Below are positions 25,082 to 33,917 of a stretch of 59,968 bases of DNA, in pieces. Under the pieces are notes generated by a model. That model saw only the letters and a list, made by a program, of their open reading frames with translations, did no database searches and had not been told where the DNA came from. Positions within the stretch are counted from its first letter, which is position 1, and each line of letters begins with the position of its first letter. Made by a program: the position numbers and the translations under genes. Origin of the DNA: Hyphomicrobiales bacterium (GTDB lineage Bacteria; Pseudomonadota; Alphaproteobacteria; Rhizobiales; Rhizobiaceae); NCBI GenBank assembly GCA_900467745.1, contig UBQW01000012.1, positions 1 through 59,968 of the forward strand. The letters are read 5' to 3'.

Positions 25082-26542
25082 ATGTCCTCACCAAACCCCG
25101 ACTGCGGACGATTATTTCGCAGCCGCGACTGGGCAAGCACTCAGCTTGGCCCAAGAGACAAATGGAGCGTAGAGCTCAAGACCTTGACCAATGTCATGCT
25201 TGGCTCCCTCCAACCCATGTTGATCGTTTGGGGGCCCGAACAAATCACCTTGTACAATGACGGCTATGCAGAAATGTGTGGCGCGCGCCACCCGGAAGCG
25301 TTCGGCAAGCCGTTTTATGAACTCTGGTTTGATATTTGGGATCAGGTCGAACCAATCATCACCGCCGCTTACAACGGCGAAGGGACTGCGATGGACGACA
25401 TCGAGTTCACCATGCACCGAAACGGGTACCCCGAGGAAACCCATTTTGCGTTCTCTTATACGCCGGTGCGCGATCCTTGGGGAACAGTGCTCGGCATGTT
25501 TTGTGCCTGCACCGAAATCACGGCCCGAGTAGCGCTAAGTCGAGAAGAGCGAACGCAGCGCGAACGCTTCCGCCAGGTATTTGAGTTGAGCCAGGGCGGC
25601 ATCGCGATGCTCGTTGGTCCGGATCACGTCTTTGATTATGCTAACGAAGCTTATCGTTCCATGATTGGCGCTGGTCGCGAAATCATTGGCAAGACCGTGG
25701 CGGAAGCTGTACACGAGGTCGTCCGACAGGGGTACATCACCATCCTCGACGAGGTCTATCGAACTGGCGAACCTTTCGTTGCGAAAGGCCTCTCGATCGA
25801 TTTGAACCGAGGTCCAGCTGGGGAAATGCAGACGCGCGCAATCGACTTGGTCTATCAACCGATGCGTCACGAAGGAGGAGCTGTCACCGGCATTTTGGTG
25901 CAAGCACTTGACGTAACCCAAGTGCGAGCTGACGAAGAGCGTCAGGCTCTGCTCTACCATGAACTCGGCCACCGTCTCAAAAACCAGCTTGCCATGGTGC
26001 AAGCTATAGCTTCGCAAACACTTCGTAGTTCACCTGACCTGCCGACCGCTAGAAAGCGTCTCTCAGATCGCATAGGCGTGCTCAGTGACGCGCACGACAC
26101 GATACTTGAGGGAGGCCGCGGTGCTTCGACGGTAACGCAGATCGTCGGCCAGATGGCGGCACTCCACGACGATCTGGGAAGTCCAAGAATTGCAACTAAC
26201 GGTCCGGCGCTGAAAATCGGTTCTCGTCCGTCATTATCCCTCTCCCTGATACTCCATGAGTTGGCCACCAACGCTGCGAAGTTTGGTGCCCTCTCAGTTC
26301 ACGGTGGCCGCGTTGATCTGCGGTGGGCGGTGGCGGGCGAGCAGCGGGACCGTTTCGAGATGACATGGACTGAAAGTGGAGGTCCAGCTGCGGTCAAACC
26401 TGGGACCACGGGATCAGGCATGCGTCTGATTTCAGCAGGGCTCAACGGCACGTCCGACAGTACCGTCGCCATCGACTATCCGACGAGCGGCATTATCTGT
26501 CGCATTGCCGCCGACCTCCAGAGCTTTCAGAAAGAGCATTGA
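25082..26542 (+). CDS. Soluble PAS-domain HWE histidine kinase
   Basis: A 486-residue cytosolic kinase. I start it at the ATG at 25082 (MSSPNPDCGRLFRSRDWAST): the frame is open further upstream but that part is unlike the family. Order: a PAS-like N-terminal module (LGSLQPMLIVWGPEQITLYN to FSYTPVRDPWGTVLGMF), a second PAS (FRQVFELSQGGIAMLVGPDH), then the HWE kinase core with LYHELGHRLKNQLAMVQAIA (phospho-His), LILHELATNAAKFGALS and FEMTWTESGG (the W-x-E motif). No membrane span, so it senses a cytosolic cue. The next gene, a response regulator, begins directly after its stop codon. Confidence 0.9.
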   Translation: MSSPNPDCGRLFRSRDWASTQLGPRDKWSVELKTLTNVMLGSLQPMLIVWGPEQITLYNDGYAEMCGARHPEAFGKPFYELWFDIWDQVEPIITAAYNGEGTAMDDIEFTMHRNGYPEETHFAFSYTPVRDPWGTVLGMFCACTEITARVALSREERTQRERFRQVFELSQGGIAMLVGPDHVFDYANEAYRSMIGAGREIIGKTVAEAVHEVVRQGYITILDEVYRTGEPFVAKGLSIDLNRGPAGEMQTRAIDLVYQPMRHEGGAVTGILVQALDVTQVRADEERQALLYHELGHRLKNQLAMVQAIASQTLRSSPDLPTARKRLSDRIGVLSDAHDTILEGGRGASTVTQIVGQMAALHDDLGSPRIATNGPALKIGSRPSLSLSLILHELATNAAKFGALSVHGGRVDLRWAVAGEQRDRFEMTWTESGGPAAVKPGTTGSGMRLISAGLNGTSDSTVAIDYPTSGIICRIAADLQSFQKEH

Positions 26543-26905
26543 ATGGCCTACCGTATCCTTGTCGTCGAAGACGACGGTCTCATTAGAATGGACCTGGTCG
26601 ACATGCTTGAGGACATGAACTTTGTGGTGCTCGACGCGGCCAACGCGGATGAGGCAATGACGATTCTCGGCGCAGAACCTGACATAAACGCCCTGCTGAC
26701 CGACATTGACATGCCCGGTTCGATGAACGGCCTCGAACTTGCGCACCACGCCGCCGCCCGGTGGCCCGATTGCAAAGTCGCCGTGATTTCGGGGCGCTAT
26801 AATCCCACGCAAGGTAAAATGCCCGACACGGCCCTTTTTGTGTCTAAGCCAGTGTCCGAGGTGGCGCTTTCGAAAGCCCTGCAAACTCTTGGTCTCCTTG
26901 GCTAG
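26543..26905 (+). CDS. Single-domain response regulator
   Basis: A 120-residue receiver domain with no output domain. Acidic pocket EDD (residues 8-10) in ILVVEDDGLIRMDLVDMLED, phospho-acceptor Asp in ALLTDIDMPGSMNGLEL, then VISGRY with Ser in the Thr/Ser position and FVSKPVSEV with the conserved Lys. The ATG directly follows the stop of the HWE kinase (TGAATG), so the two are co-translated partners. Such regulators often act as phosphate sinks or bind other proteins; in general-stress networks they tune PhyR phosphorylation (inference). Confidence 0.92.
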   Translation: MAYRILVVEDDGLIRMDLVDMLEDMNFVVLDAANADEAMTILGAEPDINALLTDIDMPGSMNGLELAHHAAARWPDCKVAVISGRYNPTQGKMPDTALFVSKPVSEVALSKALQTLGLLG

Positions 26906-27019
26906 TCTTCGCGATAGGGACGGCTTCGAGGTATAGAACGAGATCGAGGACCGCGGTGTCGCAACGTGTATTGTACGCAGTTTGACTGCGCAATTGAGCC
27001 TAAGAGGGATAGACGGGCG

Positions 27020-28537
27020 ATGCTCGAAAATGAATGCACCGACTTCGAACTGAAACCTTCCGGGTGGGACGAGGAAGCCCGCTCAGCGGCGCTTCACTCC
27101 TTTAATGTTCTTGATACGCCTCGCGAACGTGACTTCGACGAAATCGCAAAAATCGCGTCGCATATCTGCGGTTCACCAATCGCGGTTGTCAATCTTGTCG
27201 ATACCAAGCGTCAGTTCTTCAAAGCTGAGGTAGGCCTGGGTACCCGATCGACGCCTTTGGAAACGGCATTCTGCCGCCACGCGTTGCTCGAGCAGGACAC
27301 CCTTGTCATCCCTGACGCGACGATTGATCATCGTCTGAACAGCAATCCACTGGTCACCGGTGAACCGCATATCAGGTCCTATGCCGGCGCCCTCTTGAAG
27401 ACGGCCGATGGGCAGCCGATTGGTACCGTTTGCGTTCTCGATTACAGAGTGCGGGAGTTCTCCGACGACCAAATCGAGATGCTCAAGTTTCTTGCGCGTC
27501 AGGCGATGACACAGCTTGAACTGCGGCGAACAGTCGCGGCGCAGCAGAAATTGCTGTTGCGTGCGAGAGCGGCTGAACGCCACCGCGCGAACTTCGAAAG
27601 GGTCGTGCGTCAGGCTTCCGACTTCATCGGGATTGCCGATCCGCAAGGCAAGGTGCTTTTTTTAAATGACGCTGCGCGTCATCTGGTCGGATTACAGGAG
27701 GACGAGCCTTTGCCTCCTGACGTGATGGACTACGTTATCGAGGCGGATCACCAGTTATTCAAAGAGCAGGTCGTTCCAGCGGTGAAGTCCGGACAGAGTT
27801 ACGAACAGGAAATCCGGCTCCGCCACTTCGAAACGGGGGAAGTAGTACCGGCACTTTACACAATGTTTCCCATGCGCGACGACGACGGGGAGCTGATCGG
27901 CTATGGTGTCGTCACCAAAGACCTTACCGAGCTTAAAGCGGAAGACGCTCGCCGAGACGGCATGATGGCCGAGGCAGCGCACCGCATAAAGAACACTCTC
28001 TCGATCGTTCAGGCCATCGTTTCCCAATCGCTGAAGAGAGCGACAACTCTGGAAGACGCTAAAGTCGTCATCTCGGAACGGGTCTCGGCATTGGCAAAGG
28101 CACAAGATGTCCTGACAGCCGGGGACGGCGTGGTTGCGGACATATTCGATGTTGTCGCAAGTGCGCTCGCGCCGCACGATGCGGGTACCAACCGCTTTTC
28201 TGTCAGCGGTTCGGCCAGTCGTTTGGAAGCTCGTCAGGCATTGGGTCTTTCGCTTGCCTTGCATGAGCTCGCCACCAACGCCGCAAAGTATGGAGCTCTG
28301 TCGGCCGACGATGGCAAGATTGAAGTTAATTGGACGATCGGCGGCGATGGAGCCTTCCAGATTGTCTGGACCGAGATCGGAGGGCCTCCCGTTGAGACAC
28401 CGGTCAAAACCGGGTTTGGATCACAGCTGATCACCAAGATGGTCGCCCCGTATTTCGCCGGGAATGCTGAGCTGGAATACCATCCAGATGGCGTCCGCTT
28501 CACGTTACGCGGCACTGTTGGGATGCCTGGTGTCTGA
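27020..28537 (+). CDS. Soluble GAF-PAS HWE histidine kinase
   Basis: A 505-residue cytosolic kinase; the ATG at 27020 (MLENECTDFELKPSG) is preferred to an upstream frame extension. Residues 15-175 form a GAF domain (LDTPRERDFDEIAKIASHIC, PIAVVNLVDTKRQFFKA, GALLKTADGQPIGTVCVLD); residues 195-310 a PAS domain (DFIGIADPQGKVLFLNDAAR, IGYGVVTKDLTELK). The kinase core follows: MAEAAHRIKNTLSIVQAIVS (phospho-His), LALHELATNAAKYGALS and FQIVWTEIGGPP (W-x-E). It probably shares the response regulator at 26543, whose gene lies 114 bases upstream. Confidence 0.92.
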   Translation: MLENECTDFELKPSGWDEEARSAALHSFNVLDTPRERDFDEIAKIASHICGSPIAVVNLVDTKRQFFKAEVGLGTRSTPLETAFCRHALLEQDTLVIPDATIDHRLNSNPLVTGEPHIRSYAGALLKTADGQPIGTVCVLDYRVREFSDDQIEMLKFLARQAMTQLELRRTVAAQQKLLLRARAAERHRANFERVVRQASDFIGIADPQGKVLFLNDAARHLVGLQEDEPLPPDVMDYVIEADHQLFKEQVVPAVKSGQSYEQEIRLRHFETGEVVPALYTMFPMRDDDGELIGYGVVTKDLTELKAEDARRDGMMAEAAHRIKNTLSIVQAIVSQSLKRATTLEDAKVVISERVSALAKAQDVLTAGDGVVADIFDVVASALAPHDAGTNRFSVSGSASRLEARQALGLSLALHELATNAAKYGALSADDGKIEVNWTIGGDGAFQIVWTEIGGPPVETPVKTGFGSQLITKMVAPYFAGNAELEYHPDGVRFTLRGTVGMPGV

Positions 28538-28590
28538 GCAGCATGAAAAGCTGGGCGACAACTACGGACACCTCGTTGGATACCGAATAA

Positions 28591-29064
28591 TCAACCAACT
28601 GAATAACGCCGTGCGAGCTTTATGAAGAGCTTCTTCAATCCTGGTTCGTCCACGCGATGTGACGCTTCTGAGGCGCTAACCCAAGCCAGCTCTCTCTGAC
28701 CACGCTCAGGGAAAAACGATCTTGTCTCCCGTACGTCGATGAGATGGACCTGGACATCAGCAGGGACGGCATTGCCGTTCGCGAGCACTTTGCTGTACGC
28801 GAAGTTGCCGAAAGGTTTCATCCGAACCCTACCCTTCACACCCGCCTCTTCCCAAGCTTCCTGCTTGGCCGCTTTATGGCTGCTATGGCCATTCATCGGC
28901 CAGCCTTTAGGGATAGTCCACCTTTTTGTCTCACGGGTGGTGATAAGAAGGACGTCTGGTTCGCCTTTGTCACTGATACGGTAGCATAGTCCGCCAACCT
29001 GTTTTACCCGGCGTTTTGGACGTGAGGGCAGCGATTGACTTAGCAGTCGAGCAAGACCGGACAT
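28591..29064 (-). CDS. NUDIX hydrolase
   Basis: A 157-residue protein; GGAG five bases before the ATG. The Nudix fold runs from KQVGGLCYRISDKGE to HLIDVRETRSFFPERGQREL. The Nudix box is present as GWPMNG-HSSHKAAKQEAWEEAGV: the metal-binding EAWEEAGV core is intact, but the first conserved Glu is His and the Arg of REx2EE is Gln. Related rhizobial members resemble diphosphoinositol polyphosphate phosphohydrolases (PKGWP motif), so the substrate may be a polyphosphate or dinucleotide. Convergent with the kinase gene, without an obvious terminator between them. Confidence 0.87.
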   Translation of the reverse strand: MSGLARLLSQSLPSRPKRRVKQVGGLCYRISDKGEPDVLLITTRETKRWTIPKGWPMNGHSSHKAAKQEAWEEAGVKGRVRMKPFGNFAYSKVLANGNAVPADVQVHLIDVRETRSFFPERGQRELAWVSASEASHRVDEPGLKKLFIKLARRYSVG

Positions 29065-29087
29065 CCCATCTCCAATAGTAGATTAGT

Positions 29088-29121
29088 GGAACCCGCACGA
29101 GCTGGGGTGTGTGCGGGTTCC
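29088..29121. repeat. 11-bp perfect inverted repeat
   Basis: GGAACCCGCAC, 12 bases, GTGCGGGTTCC, 24 bases upstream of the NUDIX start codon. A T-run is absent on both strands, so it is more likely an operator or structured leader than a terminator. The rest of the intergenic region (29122-29517) shows no gene. Confidence 0.5.
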
Positions 29122-29517
29122 GGAGAAACATGCACTGCCTGCTATAACGTCGCGAAGACATGATAGTTGCGACGCCGCTAATATGAGGGAGTGATAGTTA
29201 CCGATTTGCTAACGAAAAACGCATTCGCTTAGCGAAGATGCCCCGTCAAGCCTGTTTGAAGCTCTCGGAATTGGTCGTATTTCCTGTCGTGGATCCAAGC
29301 TCGAATTCCACCGGGTAGGTAAAAAGCGGCCACACTCGAACGAAGGAGCGACTGAACAAGTGTCGCCGGACACCCATTTGTTAGGCTTTATGGGTGCGGG
29401 CGTCTGTTGAGCCTCTTGAGATAGCGCTGGTGTCGGCTAGATCACCAACAATGATCGCAGCTTCTGGTCCTTCAAACGGGGGTCCGTTTGCGATGAGCTT
29501 GGATGAAGGAAACGCGC
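29122..29517. other. Intergenic region before the hydrolase
   Basis: Almost 400 bases with mixed composition. It must hold the hydrolase promoter, but no confident -35/-10 or GGAAC pair is visible. No gene or RNA recognised. Confidence 0.35.
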
Positions 29518-30393
29518 ATGCCTCACCTCGACACCCCGGACCTTCGCATCACTTTCGACGAAAGCGGATCCCAGCACGGCCATCCGGTTTTGCTTTTACA
29601 TGGATGGCCAGACGACGCGTCGACGTGGAAGGCCGTCGCGTCCAAATTGCAAGGGCAGCGCCTGCGTCTGATTGCACCATATCTCCGCGGCTTTGGCGCG
29701 TCCGTTTTTCGGAACAAGGAGGCACTTCGCACCGCCAACGGGGCCATTCTGGCATTGGATGCGATAGCGCTCATGGATGGTCTTGGTATCGAGCGGTTCT
29801 CCGTCGTCGGTCACGACTGGGGTTCGAACATCGCAGAAGCGCTGGCAATGGGCTGGCCAGCCCGTGTCGAGCGTATGGCGCTCCTGTCTTCGCTGCCGCG
29901 TATGGGCGGCCTAAAGACGCCGTCGTTCGTGCAAGCACAGCGCTATTGGTATCATTGGTTTATGGCGACGAAGCGTGGAGCCGAAGCGATCGCGAAGGAT
30001 CCGCGGGGATTTGCTAGGATCCAGTGGGAAAACTGGGGGCCGGATGGATGGTTCGATGAAGCAACCTTCGACGCTGTGTCGAACTCCTTTGACAACCCCG
30101 ACTGGGTTGCCGTCACGCTTCACAGCTACAAGGTGCGGTGGGGCGAGGCCGAGCCGGATCCCATAAGCGTCTGGCTTGAAGATCGTATCCGGGACACGCG
30201 GTCGCTTTCTTTGCCGACGATCTACTTCCAGGGCATGGAGGACGGCGTTAATCCACCTGGTCTGTCCGAAGATTTGTATAAGAAATTCGACGGGCCCTTC
30301 GATAGGATTGTCCTCCAGAACGTCGGGCACTTTCCGCAGCGGGAGGACCCTGAAACGGTGGCAAGGGAACTTGCCCTGTTCCTTGGCCGATAG
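29518..30393 (+). CDS. Alpha/beta hydrolase, epoxide hydrolase-like
   Basis: A 291-residue hydrolase; AAGGAA six bases before the ATG at 29518 decides the start. The oxyanion-hole motif is LLHGWPDDASTW, the nucleophile elbow is VVGHDWGSNIAEALA with Asp as nucleophile (as in epoxide hydrolases and haloalkane dehalogenases, not esterases), and the catalytic His is in LQNVGHFPQREDP. The cap region is rich in Trp and Tyr (AQRYWYHWFMATKRG). It most likely opens epoxides or removes halide; the substrate is unknown. No operon partner is evident. Confidence 0.88.
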   Translation: MPHLDTPDLRITFDESGSQHGHPVLLLHGWPDDASTWKAVASKLQGQRLRLIAPYLRGFGASVFRNKEALRTANGAILALDAIALMDGLGIERFSVVGHDWGSNIAEALAMGWPARVERMALLSSLPRMGGLKTPSFVQAQRYWYHWFMATKRGAEAIAKDPRGFARIQWENWGPDGWFDEATFDAVSNSFDNPDWVAVTLHSYKVRWGEAEPDPISVWLEDRIRDTRSLSLPTIYFQGMEDGVNPPGLSEDLYKKFDGPFDRIVLQNVGHFPQREDPETVARELALFLGR

Positions 30394-30675
30394 CCGTTCT
30401 CACGCGCCTCAGGTAAGAAGGCAGTTCGACTGCCGCGCGCATGATAGCGAGCCATCATCGGCCACCGACTTCGTCAGCAGCCTTACTGTCGTGATAGATG
30501 GGTGGGATCGCCGTCACACCCTTGGTACAACGGTCGACCGAAGGCTCGGTATTGACGCAGTGCCCCTCATCAATCGGCCTCTGCCCGCTTTTGCAAGCGT
30601 TGCGGGACTGGGTTCTTGACGAAGCGACCCCACACGCTGTCAATTGCCGGCGACGACAACAGTGAAGACAGGCAA

Positions 30676-32184
30676 ATGGGTCCAGAGCAGAGTTTAATCT
30701 TCCATCTCATAGCGGACCCGATCGCCCAGTTCGCGATGATCGTCCTCATGCTTGTTATCGCGAGATTCCTGGTCCGCGGAAGACCTACGCACCGCTTTCT
30801 GGTTCACATCGCCTTCTTTGCTGTCCTCACTGTGCTGCTAGTCGGTCACGACGTAGCACCATGGACGACGGGCATCGTCGATGAGGACCTCACGCACCGG
30901 ATGTTCATCGGCGTTGCAAAAGCAACATGGTGGGCCGGGGGCGCGATGGTGCTCGCGAGTTCTGTCCGTGTATACCTCATTTTCGAGCGAAAGCCCCGCG
31001 AAGGCCGCCTGCTTCAGGATCTGTTGGTAGCCGTGATCTACCTTGGCGCCGTGCTCTCGATCGTGGCGTTCGTGTTTGATCTACCGGTGCGAACGTTGAT
31101 TGCCACATCCGGCGTGTTCGCGATCGTTTTGGGTCTGGCCCTGCAAAGCACGCTCAACGATGTCTTCTCCGGTATTGCGCTCAACCTGGGCAGGCCGTAC
31201 GCAGTTGGAGACTGGATTGAGGTGGAGGGTGGCGTCCGCGGCCAGGTTGTAGAGACGAATTGGCGGTCGACCCACTTGCTCAGCGACACAAACGATCTCG
31301 TCGTCGTACCAAACAGCGCTCTCGCTAAGGCGACATTGACGAACCTCACAGGTGCCGACTCCGTTCATGGATCGAAGATCATCATCCGAGCGATGCCGAC
31401 GCGGTCGCCAGCTGTTATAGAGGAGACGATGCGGACGGTGCTGTTGAGTGCGAATTCTATTTTGAAGACGCCTCCACCATCTGTATCGATCACCGGCCTT
31501 GACGGATCCTCGGTCGAGATTGAATTGTCGTTCAAGGTCGCGAGTCTTGGACAGACTGGGGCTGCAAAAAACGAAATCTTCGATCTGGTTTACAGGCACA
31601 CGAAGGCGGCTGGCATACAGCTTTCAGCACCTGCAAACGCGTTGGCGGAACCATATTTTTCAGACGCAACAAGCAAGCATCCTGGAACTCCCTGGCGCCT
31701 GCTCACCTCAATTCCCCTGTTTTCGGCACTGACGGAAGACGAAATGGAAACCGTCGCCAACAGTATGAAGCGACTGACGTTCAAGAAGGGCGTCGTGATC
31801 GCTCCTCAGGACGCATCGATGACGTCCTTGATGATTATCCGAAGTGGGGTTGTGGCGATCGAAAAGGACGACGGCGCGGGAAGGAAGGAATTGACCAGAT
31901 TGGCGCCGGGTGATCTTTTCGGAGAACGCGGCGTCCTAATGGGAGCTCCAGAGCCGGCGGCGATGCGGGCGCTTACTTTGGTCGTTGTATACGAGATCTC
32001 CAAAGATCATTTGGCGAGCGTGATGCATGACCGCCCGGCCTTGGTCGAGGAACTCAGTCAACTTTTGGCGAAACGGGTTGAGACAGAAGAGCATCTGCGA
32101 GCCGACACCGAAATCGTTTCTGGAGCACGCCCAGTTTCTCTGGCAGCTCGGATACGGCATTTGTTCAGTGTGCCCACACACTAA
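30676..32184 (+). CDS. MscS-family channel with cyclic-nucleotide-binding-like domain
   Basis: A 502-residue inner-membrane protein; ATG at 30676 (MGPEQSLIFHLIADP) chosen. Four membrane spans lie in residues 10-165, the last being the MscS pore helix (ATSGVFAIVLGLALQSTLND), followed by the MscS beta domain (FSGIALNLGRPYAVGDWIEV, VVVPNSALAKATLTNL). Residues 350-480 form a CAP-like effector domain (LFSALTEDEMETVANSMKRL, RLAPGDLFGERGVLMG). The Arg that normally contacts the cyclic nucleotide phosphate is not at its usual place (GAPEPAAMRA), so ligand binding is uncertain. Such bCNG channels couple osmotic release to a ligand. Confidence 0.9.
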   Translation: MGPEQSLIFHLIADPIAQFAMIVLMLVIARFLVRGRPTHRFLVHIAFFAVLTVLLVGHDVAPWTTGIVDEDLTHRMFIGVAKATWWAGGAMVLASSVRVYLIFERKPREGRLLQDLLVAVIYLGAVLSIVAFVFDLPVRTLIATSGVFAIVLGLALQSTLNDVFSGIALNLGRPYAVGDWIEVEGGVRGQVVETNWRSTHLLSDTNDLVVVPNSALAKATLTNLTGADSVHGSKIIIRAMPTRSPAVIEETMRTVLLSANSILKTPPPSVSITGLDGSSVEIELSFKVASLGQTGAAKNEIFDLVYRHTKAAGIQLSAPANALAEPYFSDATSKHPGTPWRLLTSIPLFSALTEDEMETVANSMKRLTFKKGVVIAPQDASMTSLMIIRSGVVAIEKDDGAGRKELTRLAPGDLFGERGVLMGAPEPAAMRALTLVVVYEISKDHLASVMHDRPALVEELSQLLAKRVETEEHLRADTEIVSGARPVSLAARIRHLFSVPTH

Positions 32185-32671
32185 CGTAGTCTGATAATCA
32201 AAGCCTTCAGCGCCTATGGTTTCTTGATACTCGCGTGAAATAGCGAGGACGACACAACACCGTACATGCTGGTGCAGTGCATCAAGACCGCCTTTCGTTA
32301 CCCACTTTCCCCGTAAGCGATAGCTCACGGGTCGATTCCATACCGATCTTGGATCACACGGACTTCATGCTTAGGGATGGACGATTTCATGGTGCAGGGT
32401 CGGGATGACTTTTTCTACAAACTCCATGATAGCTTCTAGAGCGTGAGGCGGTTGCAGCGGCCGAGGGAGCGACGTACTGTCTCCACGCTGTCGACCGGTG
32501 ACTTCATTCTATTGCACCCAGATCACAAAAGAGAACTCGCGAGAGCGAAGCGCAGTCGCTCGATCTTGTTTTGCGGAGTCGAACAGGGCGTGTCGCGCCC
32601 TGCCCCCGCACTCGTGTCACAAACGAGCGGTTTCATTAGCTCGGGGTTGCGATTTCCCGCGATGACGAGGC
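32185..32671. other. Intergenic region, no gene seen
   Basis: About 490 bases between the channel gene and the small membrane protein. Open frames on both strands are short, overlapping and lack ribosome sites. No terminator of note. Confidence 0.4.
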
Positions 32672-32917
32672 TCAACGCCAATAGCTCGATCGAGTATCAA
32701 CCGAATTTCGTCCGAGGATGTAGCCAATGCAGAGGCCGATGGCGCCAACCGTCAGGGCGAGACCAGTGGCGGTATGCGGATGTTCAGCAGCGCCGGCAGC
32801 GACCGCACTGGTCTCGCGTCGCACAGCGTTCCCGGCGTTCGACGCCACTTTGCGCACACCGGTCGGCTCATCGTTGGGCGTTCCGGTGAATCCGGTCGTG
32901 AGATCGTCCTTTGGCAT
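32672..32917 (-). CDS. Small tail-anchored membrane protein, YqjD/ElaB-like
   Basis: An 81-residue protein with AAGGAG before the ATG at 32915-32917. A disordered Thr/Asn-rich N-terminus is followed by a helix (VRKVASNAGNAVRRETSAVA) and one C-terminal membrane span (TGLALTVGAIGLCIGYILGR). This layout resembles the ribosome-associated inner-membrane proteins YqjD and ElaB (DUF883), although it is shorter, so the call is by layout only. A GGAAC-N16-AGTT promoter lies upstream, as expected for a stationary-phase or stress protein. Confidence 0.6.
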   Translation of the reverse strand: MPKDDLTTGFTGTPNDEPTGVRKVASNAGNAVRRETSAVAAGAAEHPHTATGLALTVGAIGLCIGYILGRNSVDTRSSYWR

Positions 32918-32945
32918 GTCTTGCTCCTTAGTTTGAGGCGATGAA

Positions 32946-32972
32946 GGAACTAGGGAGGACAAGAATGGTTCC
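32946..32972. promoter_or_regulatory. Overlapping divergent EcfG-type promoters
   Basis: Reverse strand: GGAAC, 16 bases, AGTT (32972-32948), pointing to the small membrane protein at 32917. Forward strand: GGAAC, 16 bases, GGTT (32946-32970), pointing toward the pseudogene at 33182. The two sites share almost the same bases because the region is nearly palindromic (GGAAC...GTTCC). Confidence 0.45.
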
Positions 32973-33181
32973 GCTAGCCGGACGTGGGACTAGTTATCCC
33001 TGGCGCGCAACGTGAAAGTCCTTGATTTCGATAGCAGCAGCTAGTGAAGGGGTCAGCAGTCGGCGGCCCGTCTTTGGGGTGGCTTGATAGACCGAGACTT
33101 GCGTGCAGTTTAGAAGCTCCGCCTGGAGCGTCTTGCTCGTCTAACTCACTCTGCGCAATCCTGATGCGACTAAATTTCCTC

Positions 33182-33515
33182 GCTGTCCGTGTTGAGGTCA
33201 TTCCGAAGTCGCAAAGGACCTACCGGATTGGCAAGGTAGAAAAATTGTCGATGTCACAAACGCTGCGGCGTGCCCGTTGATAAGCTGGAAGGAAAGGTCG
33301 TTGAGGGGTTCAACCATCTTGATGCGGGCATTCTCGGGCAAAGTTCGGACGTGAAAGGCGGCAGGCGGGTCGTGTTCCTGGCGAGCGACGACGAGGCCGC
33401 GGCGACGGAGGTTGGAGCGCTCGTAGAGGAGCTTGGCTTTGCGTCAATCAACCTGGGAGGCGTCTCCAAAGGCCGCCTGCTGGTGCAGGCACGCGGGACA
33501 AATGGGGACTTCTGA
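33182..33515 (+). pseudogene. Remnant of an F420-dependent NADP oxidoreductase-like gene
   Basis: Three fragments of one protein lie in successive frames: AVRVEVIPK, then VAKDLPDWQGRKIVDVTNA, then VDKLEGKVVEGFNHLDAGIL followed by GGRRVVFLASDDEAAATEV and GFASINLGGVSKGRLLVQA. Together they match the middle and C-terminal part of NADP oxidoreductase (coenzyme F420-dependent type, Rossmann fold). Two frameshifts and loss of the N-terminal nucleotide-binding part (no GxGxxG visible) mean it is dead. The last 81 codons are still open from 33270 but would not make a functional enzyme. Confidence 0.7.
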
Positions 33516-33917
33516 TCTTCAAGGACTTGGTCAAATTCGACTGAGGAGGAAACCCCTCAAGCACACGAGGATCACATGATCGTCGAAGAAAATGTTCAGA
33601 TCGGTCAGAGCTTCTTTGAAACTTAATTAGCGGGGGGCAAGCAGAAATTGTGGATCTTGGCTGCTAAGGAACCGCTAATAAAGATGCGGCGATCACTCCC
33701 TGAGTGCGTTGCTCTACCCGAAACAATGGGATCACAAACCTGTCGCACCTATTGTACGCAAACGTACTAAAATTTTCAGTTGAACATCAATGGTTTGCGG
33801 ATATTTCTGAATATGGCTTTCAAGCCGCTTCAGTAATTATGGTTCAGCTTTTGCCTCGCTTGGTTGCGAGGCATTTTTCTTCTCGATAGCTGACCGATCA
33901 CAAACCGGGGACATCGC
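33516..33917. other. AT-rich intergenic region
   Basis: About 400 bases, noticeably richer in A and T than the flanks. No gene, no clear terminator. Probably promoter DNA for the gene at 33918 plus remnant sequence. Confidence 0.35.

Noticed and set aside
29097..29121. GGAAC followed by CGTG after 17 bases upstream of NUDIX
   Set aside because: The second element does not end in TT, and the bases belong to an inverted repeat.
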